A program made the position numbers and the translations under genes. The notes under the pieces are model-generated. The model did not search any database. It was not told the origin of the DNA and worked only from the letters and a program-made list of their open reading frames with translations. From Prevotella sp. (GTDB taxonomy: Bacteria > Bacteroidota > Bacteroidia > Bacteroidales > Bacteroidaceae): a DNA stretch of 17,761 nucleotides. Position 1 is the stretch's first letter. Each line of letters begins with the position of its first letter. The stretch is taken from assembly GCA_021636625.1 (NCBI GenBank), contig JAJWLX010000067.1:1-17761 (forward strand). The letters run 5' to 3'. Below, piece after piece: positions 13,375 through 17,761 of the stretch.

Positions 13375-13492
13375 TTGGAAAAACGGACAAAATTACGTCT
13401 AAATCCCTTGGAAAAACGGACGGAATATAGTACTTTTGTATTGGAAAAACGGACAAAATGCATCCGTTTAATATTAGAAAAGAGGACAAAAA
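13375..13492 (+). repeat. four direct repeats phased exactly 33 bp apart, ending at the ATPase start codon
   Basis: Copies start at 13375, 13408, 13441 and 13474: three intervals of exactly 33 bp. Copies 1 and 3 are identical over 19 bases (TTGGAAAAACGGACAAAAT). Copy 2 differs only by GG for AA after the core. Copy 4 (TTAGAAAAGAGGACAAAAA) matches 15 of 19 and ends immediately before the ATG at 13493. The 14 bases between units share nothing obvious. The even spacing, about three helical turns, places every copy on the same face of the DNA, as in an operator or iteron set. Confidence 0.92.
13407..13438 (+). promoter_or_regulatory. likely promoter of the ATPase, inside the repeat array
   Basis: TACTTTTG (13431-13438) matches the Bacteroidetes -7 consensus TAnnTTTG. 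CTTG at 13407-13410, made by the first bases of repeat 2, lies 20 bases upstream, where the -33 TTTG element is expected. Transcription would start near 13445 inside repeat 3, leaving repeats 3 and 4 in the leader. A protein bound to the repeats would then cover its own promoter. Confidence 0.55.
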
Positions 13493-14842
13493 ATGATTAA
13501 GCGTAAGATAGACAGATATTTAGCTGACTTTTTCGATACCCATAAGAAAGCGTTGATGTTGACAGGAGCAAGACAGATAGGAAAAACATATTCTATCCGT
13601 CGTTTCGGTCATGAACATTTTGAAAGATTCGTTGAAATCAATTTCATTGAAAATCCGGGTTTGGTAAAGGTCTTCAGCAAGGCGAAGAACTGTCAAGACA
13701 TCTTGTTGCGTCTCTCCACAGTGACCAGCCAGGATTTAATAAAGGGTAATACCCTTGTGTTTTTTGATGAAGTGCAGGAATGCCCGGAAATTGTAACTGC
13801 CATCAAGTTTTTGGTGGAGGAGGGGAGTTATCGCTATATTTTAAGTGGTAGCTTATTGGGTGTGGAAATTAAGAATCTCCGTTCAGCTCCAGTGGGATAT
13901 ATGGATGTGAAAGATATGTATCCGCTTGATTTTGAAGAGTTTGCAACTGCCGTTGGTATCAACGATAGAATTATAGATGTTTTGAGGAAACATTTTACAG
14001 AAGGGACGTCTGTAGATGAATTCATCCATGAAAAGATGATGGAGGTATTCCGCCTTTATCTTATTGTAGGTGGAATGCCTGCAGCTGTTGATAAATATCT
14101 GGCTACTAATAATCTGCAAGATGTAATGGCAGAGCAGCAGGCTATCATACGTCTTTATAAGCAGGATATAGCGAAATATGACCCTGACCATAAATTGTAT
14201 ATTCAAGAAATCTTTGACAGGATTCCTGCTGAGCTTGATGCCAAGAACAAGCGTTTCATATTGAAGAACCTGAATGAAAACATCAAGTTTTCACGTTATC
14301 AGAATAGTTTCTTGTGGTTGAAGGATGCTGGTGTAGCTTTGCCGGTATATAATGTTGAGGAGCCTACTGTGCCTTTGATTTTGTCGAGCTCCCGAAATTT
14401 ATTCAAGCTGTTTATGGCAGACATTGGTCTTTTGGCAAGTCTTTATGCAGATGGCATCCAGCTGAAGATTTTGGATAACGAACCGTCCATCAACTTTGGT
14501 TCGATATATGAGAATGCGGTGGCACAAGAACTCCAGGCGCATGGCTTCCAGTTGTATTATTATAACAACAAGCGGCAGGGTGAACTGGATTTTGTGATAG
14601 AGCAAAATGGTGAGGCGTTGCCTTTAGAGGTTAAATCGGGCAAGGATTATGAGCGTCACAAAGCGCTTACGAATGTGATGAACTCTACAACCTATCAGAT
14701 TTCAAAAGCCTATGTGTTGTGTAACGATAATGTGAAGAAGGTGGGAAAAATCACTTATCTCCCTATTTATATGCTGATGTTTATCAAGAATGAACAGAAA
14801 CTTCCTACCCAATACACCCTTGATTTAAGCGGACTGGTTTAA
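13493..14842 (+). CDS. AAA-family ATPase with DUF4143 C-terminal domain and PD-(D/E)xK-like motif
   Basis: Family of uncharacterised ATPases (AAA_14 plus DUF4143), common and often multicopy in Bacteroidetes. In the 449-residue product Walker A is GARQIGKT at 25-32. Walker B is LVFFDEVQE with Asp92-Glu93. A sensor-like LSGSLLGVE follows at about 121-129. The C-terminal DUF4143 region (about 210-430) has YENAVAQELQAHGF and then GELDFVIE ... PLEVKSGKD. Asp366, Glu379 and Lys381 fit a PD-(D/E)xK nuclease-like core, which is an inference. There is no signal peptide or membrane segment. The ATG at 13493 directly abuts the fourth 33-bp repeat. The gene is more A+T-rich than its neighbours and sits beside decayed genes, as an acquired gene would. 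What it does in the cell is unknown. Confidence 0.9.
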   Translation: MIKRKIDRYLADFFDTHKKALMLTGARQIGKTYSIRRFGHEHFERFVEINFIENPGLVKVFSKAKNCQDILLRLSTVTSQDLIKGNTLVFFDEVQECPEIVTAIKFLVEEGSYRYILSGSLLGVEIKNLRSAPVGYMDVKDMYPLDFEEFATAVGINDRIIDVLRKHFTEGTSVDEFIHEKMMEVFRLYLIVGGMPAAVDKYLATNNLQDVMAEQQAIIRLYKQDIAKYDPDHKLYIQEIFDRIPAELDAKNKRFILKNLNENIKFSRYQNSFLWLKDAGVALPVYNVEEPTVPLILSSSRNLFKLFMADIGLLASLYADGIQLKILDNEPSINFGSIYENAVAQELQAHGFQLYYYNNKRQGELDFVIEQNGEALPLEVKSGKDYERHKALTNVMNSTTYQISKAYVLCNDNVKKVGKITYLPIYMLMFIKNEQKLPTQYTLDLSGLV

Positions 14843-14964
14843 GGAGTTGGTTTAACTAACCTTTAAATTTTGGAGTACCTTTTGATTGTGAGAATTGGTA
14901 CGAAAGAAACAACTGAAGAATGGATGAGTAGGGATGATGTAGATGGGGAAGGTGACAACAAACT
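14843..14964 (+). other. spacer after the ATPase with a possible short coding remnant
   Basis: 122 bp between the ATPase stop and the terminator. A frame from about 14871 reads through VRIGTKETTEEWMSRDDVDG to a stop inside the terminator stem. It has no ATG at a sensible place and no recognisable family, so I treat it as a doubtful relic. Confidence 0.2.
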
Positions 14965-15002
14965 AAAAGCGTAAACCTGATTTTACTTAGGCTTACGCTT
15001 TT
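14965..15002. terminator. two-way terminator between the ATPase and GH9 genes
   Basis: AAAAGCGTAAACCT (14965-14978) pairs with AGGCTTACGCTTTT (14989-15002), with one A-C mismatch. The T run on one side and the A run on the other make it usable from both directions, as expected between converging genes. Confidence 0.85.
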
Positions 15003-15067
15003 GCATGTTGTAGTTCTTTGAAGATCTTCCCCTTTTGGTCTTTATATGGATAATCTCCAATGTTCTG

Positions 15068-16798
15068 TTAGTTTATCCATCCAAGCAGGGACACCAGATA
15101 GGCGTTCCAGTTGATGGCAATCTCGTTTGAGGCATAGCTGCCGACGTTATCCTGGTAGGATTCATCTGGTATGTTGGAAGCATAGGCTGGTACGAATTCT
15201 GCATCTTCCTGTCCCTTGTTGGCTCCTCCAGCCACCAGACCAGGTACTGGCTCCTTGATATTGTCGGCTGCAGAGATACGGTGGTGGATATTCATGACCC
15301 TCTGGGTGCCGAAGCCTGTCAGGTAGCAATAGCCTGTGGCGTTACGTCCAAAGAAATAGTCTAAGGTAGAAAGGGCGGCTTGTCTATACTTGCTGTCCTT
15401 TGTCAGGGCATACTCGTACATTTGGGCAATGCCTCTTCCCAGGCAGCTTTCTGAGTTGCTTCCCCAGTGGAAGTCTTGGGCGCTGTTGCCGAAGATACTG
15501 TGGAAAGAAGAGGTTGCCAGTTCTTGGATATCCTCATCACATTTTTCCTTTAGGGATTCTTTGAGCACTTCCATAGGGAGCTTGCCGGCATCAGGTGTGC
15601 CAAGGAGTTCCTGGTTTACCCATTGGAAGATGCCCAGACCTGCCACGTTACCCCAGGATGGAATGCTGAATTCATCTGGAACAAACTGTTTTGCCTGTTC
15701 CAGGTAGGATGTTTCAGAAGTCGTGAAGTATAGTTCTGTAGCTGCCCAGAAAAACTCGTCTTCGGTGTGGTTGTCACCATAACCTCCCGTATGGATGGCT
15801 GGCGAGAATTTCTTGTTGTTTCCATCCTGGTCGTAATAGACAGTGGGGTGTTTAACAGCCCATGCGTATGCTTTTTCTGCTGATTCTATGGCTTGTTGGC
15901 AGAAGCATTGGAACTCAGGGAATTTTTGGTAGATTCTGGCGGCCAGTGCCATGGTGGCAGCAAAGTCGAGAGTAGCGGTGGTGGTTTTCTGTACCACATA
16001 ACGTTGCTGCTTGCAGTCTTCTGGCATCACGAATCCCTCAAAGTTAGGGGTGGTGAGTTTATGATATACTCCTCCATCGGTTGGATCCTGCATGGTGAGC
16101 ATCCACTCCAGGTTATACATCATCTCATCCAGGATATCCGGTATCTTATTGTCGGATTCCGGAATTTGAAGATTGAGAGAATTGAATCTATCCTGATGGA
16201 GCTGGTAGGACTGCAGAATCAGTCCGAGGGTAAATCCTGAATTGACGATATACTTGTTATAGTCGCCAGCATCGTACCATCCCTTGGGAGAAGAGATGAT
16301 GGTTCCCGCCGGTCTTTTAGGGCTTGCTGCCGAAGGATGCACCATGACATGAGTGTCCAGGTGAGCTGCCGGCCGTGCATACTCGCCAGCATACTTTCTT
16401 TCCAAGCTCTCCCCAGAACGCTGATAGTAGTAGCCTTTGATGGATGCTTTCAAGGCTTCCGTATAGGGATTGCTGGAAATGATGAAGCTTTGTTGATGTC
16501 TTCCTGCTACCAGGGTATACCTGCCAGGCTTGGTGATAGAGGAGAAGTCTATCTCCTGGCGGAACTTGCTGGAGAATGGGGATTTCTTGGTGGTTGCATG
16601 TTTGGTGCGCCAGACGGTTTTACCCTTTTGGTCTCTGATGAGGAAGCTTTTGGTCTTTGCCTCCGGCTCTATGGTTGCTATCTTGTTTTCATGGGTCAAA
16701 TAGCCAACCTGGTTAACCTTGATGGGATTCTTCACTGAAGAAGCTGGCATCGTTACTGCTGTCAGCAGCGCCATAGTGGTTAAGATTACTTTTTTCAT
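15068..16798 (-). CDS. secreted GH9 glycoside hydrolase (endoglucanase/cellulase type) with N-terminal Ig-like domain
   Basis: Inverting glycanase expected to cut beta-1,4-glucan or related hemicellulose outside the cytoplasm. The 576-residue product has a signal peptide (about 1-20, KK plus hydrophobic stretch, ending PASS). An N-terminal Ig-like CelD_N domain starts at IKVNQVGYLTHENKIA (about 26-41) and runs to about 108. The (alpha/alpha)6 GH9 barrel follows. GWYDAGDYNKYIVNSG (173-188) holds the catalytic-base aspartates Asp176 and Asp179. VMNIHHR (501-507) holds the conserved histidine. SNEIAINWNAYLV (557-569) holds the general acid Glu559. All key residues are present and the length is normal. 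A -7 box lies on the minus strand 48-55 bases upstream. No SusC/SusD partner is visible, so substrate and operon role are open. Confidence 0.94.
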   Translation of the reverse strand: MKKVILTTMALLTAVTMPASSVKNPIKVNQVGYLTHENKIATIEPEAKTKSFLIRDQKGKTVWRTKHATTKKSPFSSKFRQEIDFSSITKPGRYTLVAGRHQQSFIISSNPYTEALKASIKGYYYQRSGESLERKYAGEYARPAAHLDTHVMVHPSAASPKRPAGTIISSPKGWYDAGDYNKYIVNSGFTLGLILQSYQLHQDRFNSLNLQIPESDNKIPDILDEMMYNLEWMLTMQDPTDGGVYHKLTTPNFEGFVMPEDCKQQRYVVQKTTTATLDFAATMALAARIYQKFPEFQCFCQQAIESAEKAYAWAVKHPTVYYDQDGNNKKFSPAIHTGGYGDNHTEDEFFWAATELYFTTSETSYLEQAKQFVPDEFSIPSWGNVAGLGIFQWVNQELLGTPDAGKLPMEVLKESLKEKCDEDIQELATSSFHSIFGNSAQDFHWGSNSESCLGRGIAQMYEYALTKDSKYRQAALSTLDYFFGRNATGYCYLTGFGTQRVMNIHHRISAADNIKEPVPGLVAGGANKGQEDAEFVPAYASNIPDESYQDNVGSYASNEIAINWNAYLVSLLGWIN

Positions 16799-16845
16799 TT
16801 TTCCTTGTTTTTAAAGTGTTATTGTTGTTTTATGCTTATTGTCTG

Positions 16846-16853
16846 CAAAGATA
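16846..16853 (-). promoter_or_regulatory. -7 box for the GH9 gene
   Basis: On the minus strand this reads TATCTTTG, a perfect TAnnTTTG match, about 48 bases upstream of the GH9 ATG. No clear -33 TTTG is seen. Confidence 0.65.
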
Positions 16854-16961
16854 GTTATTTTAGTTGGAAATTGTTTCTGTTTTCATAAGATTTTTACTCA
16901 TTTGTGTTGCTTTTCCTTGATTTTGTGATGGTTGGGTATGTTATTTAAATGTTTTTGCGCT

Positions 16962-17477
16962 ATGAAGATAAGCAGAAAGAAAATTATTCGCAGGGCTGTG
17001 AGGGAGTTTTACCTTGTTCAAAAGAAGATATTCAGATGCCGGGAATGTGGGTACGAGACCGAAATATATGAGGGACGTGGTTTCATGGGGCAGCACATAG
17101 AAGCCATGTCTTGTCCCGATTGCAGGAACATAGTACCTCTAGTGGTGGGTGGAGTGAATTCTTTTCTAAACCTGTTTTTCAATCCATGCCATCAATACCG
17201 CTACTGCATATTGCTGTTCTTCTCCTGTCAGCTGTCTTCCGGCAGGTATATGATGCCATTTGAAGAAACATCCACGGCAGCAGCAGCCTGTAGCATGCTG
17301 GGCTATAAATACAGGATGCCCTCTCATCGGTGTCTGCTTGCCGTCATTGGGAATTACGGCAGGAGCAAGGCGTTTGGCAACGAAATCCTCTGCATGCTTA
17401 CGGATGGTTTCCAAGCCCTTTTCTGCAATATATTCCTTATCCCTCTTCGAAAGGTGAAAACGGCTGCGGAATGCTGA
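16962..17477 (+). pseudogene. zinc-ribbon protein gene, probably truncated and running antisense into DUF4186
   Basis: From the ATG at 16962 the first 65 codons look real: a basic N terminus (KISRKKIIRRAVREF), then a zinc ribbon with Cys26-x2-Cys29 and Cys51-x2-Cys54, joined by YETEIYEGRGFMGQHIEAMS and ending NIVPLVVGGV. After about 17156 the character changes, and from 17166 the frame is antisense to the conserved DUF4186 coding sequence up to the stop at 17477. I recall related Bacteroidetes proteins continuing into a second zinc-binding part; if so, this one is cut at the junction. The TTG at 16932 is a possible earlier start, but nothing recommends it. The real gene may be only the part before about 17160. 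Confidence 0.6.
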
Positions 17478-17645
17478 TTTGGAAAGTCTTTCAAACAGAC
17501 TTGTCAAGTCATACTCTTTGTCTGGAGATGTATGGTTTTCCTTGTTTTCTGAAGAGACGGAATCTTTCAGATGATCCTCTTTCTCCTCAGGAAACAGATT
17601 GAGTTCTACATATCTGGCATGGTTTGCCCTTGAATCTGTTTTCAT
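17166..17645 (-). CDS. DUF4186 family protein
   Basis: A 159-residue cytosolic protein of unknown function. The conserved DUF4186 region covers about 48-159: LFERLSKSAFRSRFHLSKRD, then RKHAEDFVAKRLAPAVIPND, GKQTPMRGHPVFIAQHAT and a CCCRGC cluster before KWHHIP. His110, His117, Cys121-123, Cys126, His131 and His132 could bind a metal; this is an inference. The first 47 residues are polar and charged (EEKEDHLKDSVSSENKEN) with no domain. The ATG at 17645 gives this longer form; no start nearer the conserved part is obvious. It ends at 17166 and converges with the truncated zinc-ribbon gene. The conservation makes this strand the real coding one across 17166-17477. Confidence 0.85.
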   Translation of the reverse strand: MKTDSRANHARYVELNLFPEEKEDHLKDSVSSENKENHTSPDKEYDLTSLFERLSKSAFRSRFHLSKRDKEYIAEKGLETIRKHAEDFVAKRLAPAVIPNDGKQTPMRGHPVFIAQHATGCCCRGCFFKWHHIPAGRQLTGEEQQYAVAVLMAWIEKQV

Positions 17646-17761
17646 ATCTATTTATCTCCTATATCTGTTTCATCCTTGTAGATAGACATTCTTATCGAAT
17701 TTACAAATAATGGAATGCATTTATGATTTTTCAGTCTCCAGTTCCAGCAAAATTCTCTTTG
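17646..17761. other. right edge of the window, no confident gene
   Basis: 116 bp upstream of the DUF4186 gene. On the minus strand two short open frames reach the window edge. One ends in RILLELETEKS and a stop near 17720, so it may be the tail of a neighbouring gene. The other runs through CIPLFVNSIRMSIYKDETD to a stop near 17647. Too little is visible to choose. Confidence 0.3.

Noticed and set aside
13289..13489. 66-residue minus-strand frame with recurring SVFP every 11 residues
   Set aside because: The 11-residue period is just the 33-bp DNA repeat read backwards. The variable spacers are not protein-like and it lies over a likely promoter.
13375..13492. Possible CRISPR array
   Set aside because: The repeats are only 14-19 bases with 14-19 base intervals, too short for CRISPR, and no cas genes are nearby.

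Overview
The window looks like a chromosomal segment from a gut Bacteroidales bacterium, most likely Prevotellaceae (Prevotella/Segatella type). Three things point there: several genes follow a Bacteroidetes-type -7 box (TAnnTTTG) with little Shine-Dalgarno signal; the gene families are typical of that group (Gly/Tyr-rich RluB-like protein, Vor/Kor 2-oxoacid oxidoreductase behind a small TPR protein, GH20 with a discoidin tail, GH9 with an N-terminal Ig-like domain, AAA-DUF4143 ATPase, DUF4186); and the substrate genes are those of a glycan degrader. The species is an inference; no rRNA is present.

Layout. 1-360: a tandem array of tRNA-Val(UAC) genes with a 125-bp period, the first cut by the window edge, the last ended by a strong terminator. 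361-7502: housekeeping genes on the plus strand: purB, an RluB-family pseudouridine synthase with a long repetitive N-terminal tail, asnS, trpS and a MATE transporter. 7652-10571: an operon of a 59-residue TPR protein followed by four subunits of a 2-oxoacid:ferredoxin oxidoreductase (ferredoxin, alpha, beta, gamma, in the oorDABC order). 10652-12661: a secreted GH20 beta-hexosaminidase. 12662-13492: a stretch of decayed genes (esterase tail with a frameshift, GNAT acetyltransferase with most of its middle deleted, an unidentified tail) leading into an array of four direct repeats spaced exactly 33 bp apart. 13493-14842: the AAA/DUF4143 ATPase that the array abuts, carrying a PD-(D/E)xK-like motif. 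14965-15002: a two-way terminator. 15068-16798 (minus): a secreted GH9 glycanase. 16962-17477 (plus): a zinc-ribbon gene that appears truncated and runs antisense into a DUF4186 gene (17166-17645, minus).

How it fits together. The first half is nucleotide and translation metabolism (purB, asnS, trpS, tRNA-Val, rRNA modification). The oxidoreductase operon joins 2-oxoacids to ferredoxin in anaerobic metabolism. GH20 and GH9 are exported glycan-degrading enzymes but are not visibly part of a SusC/SusD locus. The most unusual signal is the 33-bp-phased repeat array, which contains a likely promoter and reaches the start codon of the ATPase; it sits at the end of a zone of gene decay and looks like an accessory, possibly self-regulated module.
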